NCBI RefSeq assembly: GCF_002161595.1
Contig: NZ_NFID01000014.1
Coordinates: 45,535-109,534, forward strand
From: Gemmiger sp. An50
GTDB lineage: Bacteria > Bacillota > Clostridia > Oscillospirales > Ruminococcaceae
Length of the DNA: 64,000 bases
Reading direction: 5' to 3'
Both the position numbers and the translations under genes were made by a program. Every line of letters starts with the position of its first letter. Position 1 is the first letter of the stretch. Shown in pieces: positions 42,949 through 52,404 of this stretch. The notes under the pieces were generated by a model. It had not been told where the DNA came from. It did no database searches and saw only the letters and a list, made by a program, of their open reading frames with translations.

Positions 42949-44328
42949 TCATTTCCGGTGCGCTTTGGCACCGGCGGCCAGCCAGCGCATCCGGCTCAGA
43001 TAGACCAGAAGGCTCACCAGCGGGCCCAGGATATCCGAGATCGGCTCGGCGTAAAAGGCCGCCATGCCGCCGAACAGAGCGGGCAGGATGAACAGCGGCA
43101 CAAAGTAAGCCAGCTTGCGGAAGAAGGAAAGGGGCAGCGAATAACGCATCATGCCCATGCCGGTGAAGCCGTCGATAATGGTATACTGCATTCCCAGCGG
43201 GACCACCGCCAGCGTGCAGATGCGGATGGCCTGCACCGCCAGAGGCAGTACCTGGGGGTCCTTGGTGAAGATGGAGGCGAAGGCCGCGGGCAGCAGCTGG
43301 CCCGCCGCGCACAGCAGAGCCGTGTAGCCAATGCTCAGCGCCAGGATGAACTTCTGGGCCCCGAGGATGCGGTCCGGACGGCCCGCCCCGTAGTTGAAGC
43401 CCAAAATGGAGCTGGTACCGCTGGTGATGCCGCCCAGAGGCATGGTGACCACCAGCATGAAGCTTTGAGAAATGGTGGCCGCCGCCACCAGCAGATCGCC
43501 CTCGGTGGGGCCGCCGTACTTTTGCAGCAAAGCGTTCAGGGCAATGATCATCACATTGTCGAAGGCGATGATGGCAAAGGGTGTGAAGCCGGTGGCCAGC
43601 ACCCGGCCTATCACCCGCAGGTCATAGCCGCCGAAGGTGATGCGGACGGGCGGTGTCTGGCTGAACAGAAAGCGCAGTACAAACAGACAGCTGCCCAGCT
43701 GGCTGAGGATGGTGGCCAGTGCCGCGCCGGTCACGCCCATGTCCAGCACGAAGATGAACACCGGGTCCAGCAGAATGTTCAGCACCGCGCCCAGCATCAC
43801 CGACTGCATGCCCTTTTTGGCAAAGCCCTGGCAGATGACGAACTGGTTCATGCCGGTGGAAAGCAGCGCAAAGGGGGTGCCCAGCAGATAGACGGTATAA
43901 TAGGCCATGGCATAGGGCAAGGTGGAACCGCTCGCGCCGAACAGCAGCAGCGTCTGCTGCCTTGTGGCCAGGGCCAGCACCATGAGCACCACCGAAAAGC
44001 CGCAGAGCATCAAAAAGCAGTTGGCCAGAATCTTCTGGGCTGCCTTGGGGTCTCCCGCGCCCATGCGGATGCTCATCAGGGGCGAACCGCCCACGCCCAC
44101 CAGGAAAGCCACTGAGCCGATCATGGTCACAATAGGCCCGCAGACGCCCGCGCCCGCCAGAGCCAGTTTGCCCACCTCGGCGATGTTGCCGATATACATC
44201 CGGTCCACCACGCTGTACAATACGCTCACGAACTGTGCCAGCATGCTGGGGATGGCGATGCGCAGCACCAGCTGCGGAATGGGGTCCCGCCCCAGATCGT
44301 TTTCCAGTTTTGCGGCCTGTTTCGCCAT
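42949..44328 (-). CDS. MATE-family multidrug/metabolite efflux transporter
   Basis: 459 residues from the ATG at 44328, eleven bases after AGGAG; a GTG four codons upstream overlaps that SD region. About twelve hydrophobic segments in two halves. The family pattern LVLRIAIPSMLAQFVSVLYSVVDRMYIGN is near the N-terminus, with GVGGSPLMSIRMGAGDPKAA following, and GTSSILGFNYGAGRPDRIL in the second half. Exchanges Na+ or H+ for organic cations or other small molecules; substrate unknown. Confidence 0.92.
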   Translation of the reverse strand: MAKQAAKLENDLGRDPIPQLVLRIAIPSMLAQFVSVLYSVVDRMYIGNIAEVGKLALAGAGVCGPIVTMIGSVAFLVGVGGSPLMSIRMGAGDPKAAQKILANCFLMLCGFSVVLMVLALATRQQTLLLFGASGSTLPYAMAYYTVYLLGTPFALLSTGMNQFVICQGFAKKGMQSVMLGAVLNILLDPVFIFVLDMGVTGAALATILSQLGSCLFVLRFLFSQTPPVRITFGGYDLRVIGRVLATGFTPFAIIAFDNVMIIALNALLQKYGGPTEGDLLVAAATISQSFMLVVTMPLGGITSGTSSILGFNYGAGRPDRILGAQKFILALSIGYTALLCAAGQLLPAAFASIFTKDPQVLPLAVQAIRICTLAVVPLGMQYTIIDGFTGMGMMRYSLPLSFFRKLAYFVPLFILPALFGGMAAFYAEPISDILGPLVSLLVYLSRMRWLAAGAKAHRK

Positions 44329-44385
44329 GATCTTATTCACTCCTGTTTGGTGTGATTGTTTTGCGGCGCCAGGCGCCGCCCGGCT

Positions 44386-44414
44386 ATTATAGCATTCCCC
44401 CCAATGAAAGTAAA
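44386..44414 (-). promoter_or_regulatory. Promoter of the MATE gene
   Basis: TTTACT (44414-44409), 17-base spacer, TATAAT (44391-44386) with a TG one base before it. Confidence 0.65.
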
Positions 44415-44447
44415 GGCACCGCCGCGCAATTCATGGCAAACACCCGA

Positions 44448-44495
44448 AGCGGGCCGCCGCCGGGAAGATCCGGCAGCGGCCCGCTTGGCTTTTTT
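44448..44495 (+). terminator. Terminator-like hairpin facing plus between leuB and the MATE gene
   Basis: AGCGGGCCGC (44448-44457) pairs with GCGGCCCGCT (44476-44485), with an inner CCGG/CCGG pair. TTGGCTTTTTT follows on the plus strand. Both neighbouring genes are on the minus strand, where the hairpin has no U run after it; it may still end leu transcripts weakly. Confidence 0.5.
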
Positions 44496-44503
44496 CTGAT
44501 CAA

Positions 44504-45574
44504 TTACAGATTTTTCAGGATGGCGTCGCCCATTTCCGAACAGCTCACCGGGGTGCAGCCATCGGCCATCATGTCGCCGGTGCGCAGGCCCGCGTCCAGC
44601 GCTTTGTTGACTGCCGCCTCGATGGCGGCGGCCTCCTCGTCCAGATCGAAGCTGTATTTCAGCATCATGGCGGCTGAGAGGATGGTGCCGATGGGGTTGG
44701 CCTTGTTCTGGCCCGCAATGTCCGGCGCGGAACCGTGGATGGGCTCGTACAGGCCCCGGCTGCCCTCGCCCAGGCTGGAGGAGGGAATCATGCCGATGGA
44801 GCCGGTGATCATGCTGGCCTCGTCGGAGAGGATGTCGCCGAACATGTTCTCGGTGACCACCACGTCGAACTGGCTGGGGTCCTTCACGATCTGCATGGCG
44901 GTGTTGTCCACCAGCATGTCGGCATACTCCACGTCCGGGTATTCCTCGGCCAGCCGGTGCATGACCTTGCGCCACAGGCGGCTGGTGTCCAGCACGTTGG
45001 CCTTGTCCACGCTGGTCACCTTTTTCCGGCGCTTGCGGGCGGTCTCGAAGGCGATGCGGCCAATGCGCTCGATCTCATGCTCGGCGTAGCTCATCACGTC
45101 GGTGGCCTTCTGCTCGCCGGCGCATTCCTCGGTGGTGTGACTGCCGAAGTATACGCCGCCGATCAGCTCCCGCACCACGATGAAGTCGATGCCCTTTTCC
45201 ACGATCTCCGGCTTCAGGGGGCTGGCGGCCGCCAGCTGGGGCCAGAGCTTGGCCGGCCGGTTGTTGGCGTACAGACCCATGCCCGCCCGCAGAGCAAGCA
45301 GGCCTTTTTCCGGGCGCTTGTCGCCGGGCAGGCCGTCCCACTTGGGGCCGCCCACCGCGCCCAGCAGCACGCTGTCCGCCGCAAGGCACTTGTCCAGCAT
45401 GGCGGCGGGCAGCGGCTCACCCCATTTGTCGATGGCGATGCCGCCCATATCCACGTCGGTATAGGTAAAGGTGTGCCCGTATTTTGCGGCCACCGCGTCC
45501 AGCACCCGCAGGGCCTGGTCCACGATCTCAGGGCCGATGCCGTCGCCCCGGATCACTGCGATCTGTTTTTCCAT
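44504..45574 (-). CDS. leuB: 3-Isopropylmalate dehydrogenase
   Basis: NAD-dependent oxidative decarboxylation of 3-isopropylmalate, the third leucine-pathway step; 356 residues. Typical blocks: IAVIRGDGIGPEIVDQALRVLDA, LLGAVGGPKWD, DFIVVRELIGGVYFG, and near the C-terminus MFGDILSDEASMITGSIGMIPS with GLYEPIHGSAPDIAGQNKANPIGTILSAAMML-like metal- and NAD-binding parts. It is last in the leuA-leuC-leuD-leuB operon, 25 bases after leuD. Confidence 0.97.
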   Translation of the reverse strand: MEKQIAVIRGDGIGPEIVDQALRVLDAVAAKYGHTFTYTDVDMGGIAIDKWGEPLPAAMLDKCLAADSVLLGAVGGPKWDGLPGDKRPEKGLLALRAGMGLYANNRPAKLWPQLAAASPLKPEIVEKGIDFIVVRELIGGVYFGSHTTEECAGEQKATDVMSYAEHEIERIGRIAFETARKRRKKVTSVDKANVLDTSRLWRKVMHRLAEEYPDVEYADMLVDNTAMQIVKDPSQFDVVVTENMFGDILSDEASMITGSIGMIPSSSLGEGSRGLYEPIHGSAPDIAGQNKANPIGTILSAAMMLKYSFDLDEEAAAIEAAVNKALDAGLRTGDMMADGCTPVSCSEMGDAILKNL

Positions 45575-45599
45575 GGGAATCTCCCTCTCTTTTCTGTAT

Positions 45600-46082
45600 T
45601 TACTGCTTGATGCTGTTCATCAGCCCGCCTGCCTTGATGATCTCCTGAATGAAGGGCGGGAAGGGCTGGGCCTGGAAGGTCTGGCCGGTGGTCTCGTCGG
45701 TGATGACGCCGGTGTCGAAATCCACATGGACCTTGTCCCCCGCCTGGATGGCCTCGCTTGCCGCCGGGCATTCCAGGATGGGCAGGCCGATGTTGATGGC
45801 GTTGCGGTAGAAGATGCGGGCGAAGGTGGCCGCGATCACGCAGGACACGCCCGCCGTTTTGATGGCCAGGGGCGCATGCTCCCGGCTGGAGCCGCAGCCG
45901 AAGTTGGCACCGCCCACCATGATGTCGCCGGGCTGGACCTTCTTCACAAAATCGGGGTCGATGTCCTCCATGCAGTGAGCCGCCAGCTCCTTTGCGTCAG
46001 GGGTGTTCAGATACCGGGCCGGGATGATCACGTCGGTGTCCACATTGTCCGGATATTTATGTACCAAACCGTTTGCCTGCAT
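45600..46082 (-). CDS. leuD: 3-Isopropylmalate dehydratase small subunit
   Basis: 160 residues, the short form found with the LeuC of this type. The swivel-domain motif [13 protein letters not shown] is near residues 13-25, and [16 protein letters not shown] near 55-70 is the signature. It forms the isomerase with LeuC, whose gene ends 18 bases upstream. Confidence 0.96.
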   Translation of the reverse strand: MQANGLVHKYPDNVDTDVIIPARYLNTPDAKELAAHCMEDIDPDFVKKVQPGDIMVGGANFGCGSSREHAPLAIKTAGVSCVIAATFARIFYRNAINIGLPILECPAASEAIQAGDKVHVDFDTGVITDETTGQTFQAQPFPPFIQEIIKAGGLMNSIKQ

Positions 46083-46100
46083 TGGTGATTCCTGCCTTTC

Positions 46101-47366
46101 TTATTCCGCGATGGTGCGGGGGTCGGTGATAAAGCCGGTAATGGCGCTGGCCGCCGCGGTGGCGGGGCTGGCCAGATAGACCTCGCTCTCCACATGGCCC
46201 ATGCGGCCCACAAAGTTCCGGTTGGTGGTGGAGATGCAGCGCTCGCCCTGGGCCAGAATGCCCATGTAGCCGCCCAGGCAGGGCCCGCAGGTGGGGGTGG
46301 AGACCACGCAACCCGCGTCGATAAAATCGGTGGTCCAGCCCCGCAGGATGCACTCTTTATAAATGGCCATGGTGGCGGGGATGATGATGGCCCGCACACC
46401 GGGGGCGATGTGCTTGCCCTTCAGCACCTTCCAGGCGGCCTCCATATCCTCCAGACGGCCGTTGGTGCAGCTGCCGATGACCACCTGGTCGATCTTCACG
46501 TCCTTGCCTTCGGCAGCGGGTTTGGTGTTCTCGGGCAGGTGGGGCCAGGCCACGGTGGGCTCCAGCGCGGAGAGGTCAATCTCGATGGTCTGCTCGTACT
46601 CCGCGTCCTCGTCCGCCTCGTACACGGTCCAGGGGCGCTGACTGCGGCCGGTGAGATACTGGATGGTCACCTCGTCCACCGGGAAGATGCCGTTCTTCGC
46701 GCCCGCCTCAATGGCCATGTTGCAGATGCAGAGCCGGTCGTCCATGGTCAGGCTGGCCACGCCGGGGCCGGTGAACTCCATGCTCTTGTACAAAGCGCCG
46801 TCCACGCCGATCATGCCGATGATGTGCAGGATCAGATCCTTGCCGCTCACCGGGGGCTTCAGCTGACCCTTGAGCACAAAGCGGATGGCGGCGGGGACCT
46901 TGAACCAGCATTTGCCGGTGGCCATGCCCGCGGCCATGTCGGTGCTGCCCACACCGGTGGAGAAGGCGCCCACCGCACCGTAGGTGCAGGTGTGGCTGTC
47001 CGCGCCGATGATGCAGTCACCGGCGGTCACGATGCCTTTTTCTGGCAGCAGGGCATGCTCGATGCCCATCTGGCCCACATCGTAGAAGTTCAGGATGTCG
47101 TATTGATTGGCAAAGTCCCGGCACTGCTTGGACTGCTGGGCGGCCTTGATGTCCTTGTTGGGCACGAAGTGGTCCAGCACGATATTGATGCGGGTCTTGT
47201 CGAACACGCTGGTGAAGCCCGCCTTGTTGAACTCGTTGATGGCCACCGGGGTGGTGATGTCGTTGCCCAGCACCTCGTCCAGCCGGGCGCTGATCAGCTG
47301 GCCCGCCTCCACCTTGTCCAGCCCGGCGTGGGCGGCCAGAATCTTCTGCGTCATTGTCATTCCCAT
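46101..47366 (-). CDS. leuC: 3-Isopropylmalate dehydratase large subunit
   Basis: Aconitase-family 4Fe-4S enzyme interconverting 2- and 3-isopropylmalate; 421 residues, the shorter clostridial/archaeal type. Cluster cysteines are in [13 protein letters not shown] (about 300) and [14 protein letters not shown] (about 355-370). [12 protein letters not shown] and [23 protein letters not shown] are also characteristic. It lies 16 bases downstream of leuA. Confidence 0.97.
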   Translation of the reverse strand: MGMTMTQKILAAHAGLDKVEAGQLISARLDEVLGNDITTPVAINEFNKAGFTSVFDKTRINIVLDHFVPNKDIKAAQQSKQCRDFANQYDILNFYDVGQMGIEHALLPEKGIVTAGDCIIGADSHTCTYGAVGAFSTGVGSTDMAAGMATGKCWFKVPAAIRFVLKGQLKPPVSGKDLILHIIGMIGVDGALYKSMEFTGPGVASLTMDDRLCICNMAIEAGAKNGIFPVDEVTIQYLTGRSQRPWTVYEADEDAEYEQTIEIDLSALEPTVAWPHLPENTKPAAEGKDVKIDQVVIGSCTNGRLEDMEAAWKVLKGKHIAPGVRAIIIPATMAIYKECILRGWTTDFIDAGCVVSTPTCGPCLGGYMGILAQGERCISTTNRNFVGRMGHVESEVYLASPATAAASAITGFITDPRTIAE

Positions 47367-47382
47367 GATTGTTTCTTCCCCT

Positions 47383-49038
47383 TTATTTGTTGTTGGCCGC
47401 GCTGACCATTGCCTTGATGCCTGCGCGGATAATGTCAGTATCGGTTCCGGCGCCCCAGGTCACGGTGCCGTCGCCCCAGCGCAGGCCCACATAGGCCGCC
47501 GCCTCACTGGTGGAGCCGTGCTGCAGGCTGTGCTCGGAGTAGGTCTCGATGGTGAAGTCCTGGCCGGTGGCCGCCTTCAAGGCGTTGCACACCGCGTCCA
47601 GACGGCCGTTGCCCTGGGCGCTGCTCTCTTTGGTGGAGCCGTCCGGCATGGCGACGGTGATGGCCGCGAAGATGCCGTTTTTCTGGATGAAGTGAGCATC
47701 CGGAATGTCCACCGGGGTGCATTTGTTCCGATAGGTATCGTAGAACACCTGGGCCACCTCGTCGGGCGAGAGCTCCTTGTGGGCGTGGTCCGAGATGGAT
47801 TTGACCGTGTAGCCGAAATGCTCCCGCATCTTGGGGGGCAGATCGTAGCCGAACTTCTGCTGCAAGAGGAAGCCGATGCCGCCCTTGCCGCTCTGGCTGT
47901 TGATGCGGATCACGTCGCCGTCGTAAGTACGGCCGATGTCGGTGGGGTCGATGGGGATATAAGGCACGTTCCACTGGTGCAGGTTCTTTTCCTTGCGCCA
48001 GTTCATGCCCTTGGCAATGGCGTCCTGATGGCTGCCGCTGAAGGCCGCGAACACCAGTGCGCCCGCGTATGGGGTGCGCTCGTACACATGCATCCGGGTC
48101 ACCCGCTCATACAGCTCCACGATGGAGGGCATGTCGCTGAAATCCAGCTTCGGGTCCACGCCGTGGGTGTACAGGTTCATGGCCAGGGTGATCAGGTCCA
48201 CATTGCCGGTGCGCTCGCCGTTGCCGAACAGGGTGCCCTCCACCCGGTCCGCCCCAGCCAGCAGGGCCAGTTCGGTGTCGGCCACGCCGCAGCCGCGGTC
48301 GTTGTGGGGGTGCAGGCTGAGCACCACGCTGTCTCGGTATTTCAGGTTGTCGCTCATGTATTCAATCTGGTTGGCGTAGATGTGGCTCATGCTCATGGCC
48401 ACAGTCACCGGCAGGTTGATGATCATGGGCTTCTCCGGGGTGGGCTGCATGATGTCCAGCACCGCGTTGCAGACCTCCAGGGCGTATTCCGGCTCGGTGC
48501 CGGTGAAGCTTTCCGGGCTGTATTCAAAGCGGAAGTTGCCCGGGTACTCGGCGGCCAGCTGCTTGACCAGGGCCGCGCCGTCGGTGGCGATCTTCTTGAT
48601 CTCCTCCTTGCTCTTTTTGAACACCTGCTCCCGCTGAGCCACACTGGTGGAGTTGTAGAAGTGGATCACCGCGCTGGGTGCGCCCTGCACCGCCTCGAAG
48701 GTCTTGCGGATGATGTGGTCCCGGCACTGGGTGAGCACCTGCACGGTCACGTCCTCGGGGATCATGTTCTGCTCGATCAGGGTGCGCAGGAACTCGTACT
48801 CGGTTTCGCTGGCGGCGGGGAAACCCACCTCGATCTCCTTGAAGCCGATCTTCACAAGCAGCTGGAAGAACTCCAGCTTTTCCTCCAGGCTCATGGGCAC
48901 GATCAGGCTCTGGTTGCCGTCCCGCAGATCCACACTGCACCAGGCCGGGGCCTTTTCGATGTGGTCCTTGTGCACCCAGCGGTACTCGGTCTTGGGCGGG
49001 TTGTAGTAGCCGATCTGATACTTGGTAACGTCCATCAT
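47383..49038 (-). CDS. leuA: 2-Isopropylmalate synthase
   Basis: First committed leucine step, from 2-ketoisovalerate and acetyl-CoA. 551 residues from the ATG at 49038. An earlier ATG (49056) would put the SD AGGAG inside the gene, so I reject it. The catalytic HMGL-like barrel shows [47 protein letters not shown] and [17 protein letters not shown]-terminal regulatory domain (about 430-545) is the likely leucine feedback site. The type resembles the long LeuA of E. coli-unlike lineages (LeuA2). First gene under the T-box leader. Confidence 0.96.
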   Translation of the reverse strand: MMDVTKYQIGYYNPPKTEYRWVHKDHIEKAPAWCSVDLRDGNQSLIVPMSLEEKLEFFQLLVKIGFKEIEVGFPAASETEYEFLRTLIEQNMIPEDVTVQVLTQCRDHIIRKTFEAVQGAPSAVIHFYNSTSVAQREQVFKKSKEEIKKIATDGAALVKQLAAEYPGNFRFEYSPESFTGTEPEYALEVCNAVLDIMQPTPEKPMIINLPVTVAMSMSHIYANQIEYMSDNLKYRDSVVLSLHPHNDRGCGVADTELALLAGADRVEGTLFGNGERTGNVDLITLAMNLYTHGVDPKLDFSDMPSIVELYERVTRMHVYERTPYAGALVFAAFSGSHQDAIAKGMNWRKEKNLHQWNVPYIPIDPTDIGRTYDGDVIRINSQSGKGGIGFLLQQKFGYDLPPKMREHFGYTVKSISDHAHKELSPDEVAQVFYDTYRNKCTPVDIPDAHFIQKNGIFAAITVAMPDGSTKESSAQGNGRLDAVCNALKAATGQDFTIETYSEHSLQHGSTSEAAAYVGLRWGDGTVTWGAGTDTDIIRAGIKAMVSAANNK

Positions 49039-49085
49039 AAAACAATCGCTCCTCATTTCATTTTGTCTGCCGGGGCGGATGCAGA

Positions 49086-49295
49086 CAAAAAAGGCCCTCG
49101 TCTCTCAAGGGTCTTTGCCCCTGAGAGACGAGGGCCACATCTTTCATGTAAGCTCCCGCGGTACCACTCTCGTTGCTGTGTGTCAGCCGCTCTGTACGGT
49201 CGGCGGACAATGCCGCGAACCGCGCCCCGGATAACGGTGGGGTTCCGCCCTGACCTACTGACCGCCTTTTAAAGCGGGGTTCCGCCGGGTGCTCA
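49086..49295 (-). ncRNA. T-box leader controlling leuACDB
   Basis: On the minus strand the T-box sequence AGAGTGGTACCGCGGG (49170-49155) is followed by a terminator: GGCCCTCGTCTCTCA pairs with TGAGAGACGAGGGCC (49092-49106 and 49121-49135), then six T (49091-49086). A Stem I domain with an AGTAG S-turn-like motif lies upstream, around 49255. The Leu specifier codon is expected but I could not place it safely; the 3' side of the candidate specifier loop reads CATTGT. A possible internal -10, TATACT (49307-49302), lies just before. Confidence 0.9.
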
Positions 49296-49393
49296 GGGGC
49301 CAGTATACAGATTCCGCGCCGCTGTCTCGCACCAACCGGCAGCTCTCTGAAGGCGTATGGGCTCTGCTTTTTCCCCGTCCACGCATTTTAGAG

Positions 49394-49565
49394 GGCAACA
49401 CCTCACAATTCACGCCTCACGGCTCAGGCGGCGTATCGCGCCAAAATTTTCCGTGGAATTTTCCAAAAATGCTCGCCAAGCCACCAGGGCTTGCCTGCGC
49501 TTTTTGGTTCATTTCGCAAAAAATTTTCCGGCGCGCTCCACCACCTGGAATTGTGCGGTATCGCC
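49394..49565 (-). mobile_element. 172-bp palindromic MITE-like element, copy B
   Basis: Same length as copy A and closely similar to it over the whole length when one is reverse-complemented. The ends are GGCAACACCTCACAATT (49394) and AATTGTGCGGTATCGCC (to 49565). The internal CGCCAAAATTTT and GGCTTGCCTGCG-type blocks are kept. No coding capacity. It sits between the promoter at 49587-49615 and the leu T-box. Its orientation relative to leuA matches that of copy A to the lipoprotein gene. Confidence 0.8.
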
Positions 49566-49586
49566 TTATATATTTATCTTGGTAGT

Positions 49587-49615
49587 AGTTTAACGCATTA
49601 AATCTGGTTTGTCAA
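49587..49615 (-). promoter_or_regulatory. Strong promoter reading through element copy B into the leu leader
   Basis: Perfect TTGACA (49615-49610) overlapping the P-ATPase stop codon, 17-base spacer, TAAACT (49592-49587). Transcription would begin near 49580 and pass through the repeat element before the T-box. Confidence 0.7.
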
Positions 49616-52230
49616 CCCTGTTTTTCGCCGCCCAGAATCCACTTGACCACTTCCACCGCCGGAATCACCGCCAGAGCCAGCGCCAGGCTCAGACCGTACT
49701 GGCCCAGATTCAGGGTCGCAAAGCCGAAGGCGGCAGCCGCCGGGGGCCAGAACAGCACCCCGGTGGTGAGGGCGAGACTGCCCGCCAGCGCTGCCCAGAG
49801 ATAAGGGTTTTCCCCCTGCTGGGCGAAGATGCTGCCCCGCCGGCTGCGCAGGTTGAAGCTGTGGAATATCTCGGCCATGCTCATGGTAAGAAAAGCCATG
49901 GTCACCCCCAGCTGGCTTTGCGCCGCCTGCCAGAACCCAGTCTCCAGACGTGCGCCCGCGAAATAGGCCCCCAGCGTGAGCGCCGTGACCAGCGCCCCCT
50001 GCCACAGCACATCCACACCCAGGCCCCCGGCGAAGATGCCCTGCCCCCGGGGCCGGGGCGGCCGATGCATGCTGCCCGGCTCCGCCTGCTCCATGCCCAG
50101 CGCCAGCGCGGGGAAGCAGTCGGTGATCAGGTTGATCCAGAGCAGATGCACCGGCTCCAGCAGCCGGATGCCCAGCAGCGTTGCCAGAAAGATGCTGGCC
50201 ACCTCGCTCATGTTGGAGGCCAGCAAAAACTGGATGGCCTTGCGGATGTTTTCGTAGATGCGCCGCCCCTCGGCCACCGCCGCGGCGATGGTGGCGAAGT
50301 TGTCGTCCGCCAGCACCATATCAGCCACGTTCTTGGTCACGTCGGTGCCGGTGACGCCCATACCCACGCCGATGTCCGCCGCCTTCACGGCCGGGGCGTC
50401 GTTCACCCCGTCGCCGGTCATGGCGGTCACGCAGCCCCGCTGCTGCCAGGCCCGAACGATGCGCGCCTTGTGCTGGGGCTGCACCCGGGCGTACACCGAA
50501 AACTCCGGCGCTCTGCGCCGCAGCTCCTCGTCGCTCATGGTATCCAGCGCCGCGCCGGTGACCACCTGACTCGCGCTGCTCACCAGCCCCAGGGTGCGGC
50601 CGATGGCGGCGGCGGTGTCCGGGTGGTCGCCGGTGATCATCACGGTGCGGATGCCCGCCGACCGACAGGTCCGCATCGCCCCCGGCACCTGGGGCCGCAC
50701 CGGGTCCAGCATGCCCACCAAGCCCAGAAACACCAGCTGGTTTTCCGCTGCGGCGGGCGTTAAGGGCGCGGGCAGCTTTTCCCAACTTCGGCAGGCCGCC
50801 GCCAGCACCCGCAGTGCCTGCGCCGCCATCCGCCGGTTTTCGGCTAAAATACGGCTGCGGTCCGCTTGGGTCAGGGGACGGGGCTGGCCGTCCTGCATCC
50901 AATGGGTGCATTTTTGCAGCAGAACGTCCGGCGCGCCCTTGGTGTACTGAATAATCCCGCTCCCCTGCTTGTGAAAGGTGCTCATGCACTTGCGCTCGCT
51001 GTCGAAGGGCAGCTCGGCCACCCGGGGCTGGGCCGCTGCCAGCGCCGCCTTGCGCAGTCCCAGACGGGCAGCGTATTCCACCAGCGCGCACTCGGTGGCC
51101 TCACCCTGTGCCGTGCCGTCCGGCAGAAGCTCCGCGTCGGTGCAGAGGGCCAGGGCGGTGACCAGCGGCTTCTGCTGCCCATGACAGCTCTGCACCTCCA
51201 TTCGGTTCTGGGTGAGGGTGCCGGTCTTGTCGGTGCAGATCACCTGGGCGCAGCCCAGCGCCTCCACCGCAGTCAGCCGCCGGATCACCGCCCCCTGGCG
51301 GCTCATGCGAGTCACCCCCACCGAAAGCACGATGGTCACCACCGCGGCCAGTCCCTCGGGCACTGCGGCCACCGCCAGACTCACCGCCACTAAGAAGGTA
51401 TCCAGCACCACGGGCAGATCCACGCTGCCGCTGCGCCACAAACTGAACCCGAACAGAAACACACAGATGGCCAGCACCAGCGCGCTCAATGTCCGGCTCA
51501 GGCCCGCCAGCGTCTGCTGCAGGGGCGTTTTGCCCTGGGCAGTCTCGGCCAAGGCTCCGGCAATGCGGCCCATCTCGGTGTTCATGCCGGTGGCGGTGAC
51601 CAGCAGCTTCCCCCGGCCATACCGCACCGTGCTGCCCAGGTAAGCCATACACCGGCGCTCGGCCAGCGGGGTGTTCGCCCCCGCCGGGCGGGTGTTCTTT
51701 TCCACCGGCAGACTCTCGCCGGTGAGAGCGGCTTCCTCGGTGCGCAGGCTCACGCATTCCACGAGCCGCCCGTCCGCCGGGACCGCGTCTCCCGCTTCCA
51801 GCAATACCACATCCCCCGGCACCAGCTCCTCGCTGGCCACCTCCAGCGAACGACCGCCCCGCAGCACCCGGCTGTGGGCCGCCGTAAGCTTCTGCAGCGC
51901 CTGGATGGCCTGCTCGGCCTTGTGCTCCTGGTAAACACCCAGCACCCCGTTGATGACCACCACTGCCAGGATGATAAACACATCCGCGAAGCTCTCTCCC
52001 GCCACTGCCGCCGCCCCGCCGGACACCGCCGCCGCAGCCAGCAGCACCACGATCATGGGGTCGGCCATCTGCTGCAAAAACCGCTGGAACAGCCCCGCCT
52101 GCTTTTGTTCGGCCAGGCGGTTGGGGCCGCACTCGGTCAGACGGCGGGCGGCTTCTGCCCCGCTGAGCCCCTGGCGGCTGCTTTTCGCCCGCCCCAGCGC
52201 GGCCTCGATCTCCAGCTGATACCATTCCAT
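49612..52230 (-). CDS. Calcium-type (P2) cation-transporting P-type ATPase
   Basis: 872 residues from the ATG at 52230 (AAAGGAGGA upstream); the open frame extends to 52401 without homology. N-terminal cation-ATPase domain from residue 5, actuator motif LTGES at about 169, PEGL in helix 4 at about 291, phosphorylation site DKTGTLT (Asp about 334), then MTGDGVNDAPAVKAADIGVGMG. About ten membrane helices. The family exports Ca2+, sometimes Mn2+. Single gene with its own promoter. Confidence 0.93.
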   Translation of the reverse strand: MEWYQLEIEAALGRAKSSRQGLSGAEAARRLTECGPNRLAEQKQAGLFQRFLQQMADPMIVVLLAAAAVSGGAAAVAGESFADVFIILAVVVINGVLGVYQEHKAEQAIQALQKLTAAHSRVLRGGRSLEVASEELVPGDVVLLEAGDAVPADGRLVECVSLRTEEAALTGESLPVEKNTRPAGANTPLAERRCMAYLGSTVRYGRGKLLVTATGMNTEMGRIAGALAETAQGKTPLQQTLAGLSRTLSALVLAICVFLFGFSLWRSGSVDLPVVLDTFLVAVSLAVAAVPEGLAAVVTIVLSVGVTRMSRQGAVIRRLTAVEALGCAQVICTDKTGTLTQNRMEVQSCHGQQKPLVTALALCTDAELLPDGTAQGEATECALVEYAARLGLRKAALAAAQPRVAELPFDSERKCMSTFHKQGSGIIQYTKGAPDVLLQKCTHWMQDGQPRPLTQADRSRILAENRRMAAQALRVLAAACRSWEKLPAPLTPAAAENQLVFLGLVGMLDPVRPQVPGAMRTCRSAGIRTVMITGDHPDTAAAIGRTLGLVSSASQVVTGAALDTMSDEELRRRAPEFSVYARVQPQHKARIVRAWQQRGCVTAMTGDGVNDAPAVKAADIGVGMGVTGTDVTKNVADMVLADDNFATIAAAVAEGRRIYENIRKAIQFLLASNMSEVASIFLATLLGIRLLEPVHLLWINLITDCFPALALGMEQAEPGSMHRPPRPRGQGIFAGGLGVDVLWQGALVTALTLGAYFAGARLETGFWQAAQSQLGVTMAFLTMSMAEIFHSFNLRSRRGSIFAQQGENPYLWAALAGSLALTTGVLFWPPAAAAFGFATLNLGQYGLSLALALAVIPAVEVVKWILGGEKQG

Positions 52231-52333
52231 TCCCTCGTCCTCCTTTTTCCGCAACCGGTTCCTTTCAGTGTATGCGGAAAAAAAGCGGGGCATGAATGGG
52301 AAAAAGCACCTGTTTTCGATATATTTAATCAAG

Positions 52334-52362
52334 TTTATACCATTTGTATATAAGCCAAACAA
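52334..52362 (-). promoter_or_regulatory. Promoter of the P-type ATPase gene
   Basis: TTGTTT (52362-52357), 17-base spacer, TATAAA (52339-52334), with a TG one base before. It is directly after the terminator of the preceding gene. Confidence 0.65.
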
Positions 52363-52365
52363 AAG

Positions 52366-52390
52366 AAAACCGCCCCGGAACACCGGGGCG
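52366..52390 (-). terminator. Terminator of the NSS transporter gene
   Basis: On the minus strand CCGCCCCGGTGTTCCGGGGCGG forms a short-looped hairpin followed by TTTTCTTTTG; 52390-52369 is the stem-loop. Confidence 0.85.
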
Positions 52391-52404
52391 GCGAAATGCA
52401 AAAC

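Noticed and set aside
44415..44432. A fourth copy of the repeat family (GGCACCGCCGCGCAATTC)
   Set aside because: Only one end resembles the family, with an insertion and mismatches, and no matching second end was found nearby. Could be a decayed remnant.
49289..49593. Plus-strand frames across repeat copy B
   Set aside because: Reading frames inside the palindrome only; not conserved in frame with copy A and no SD.
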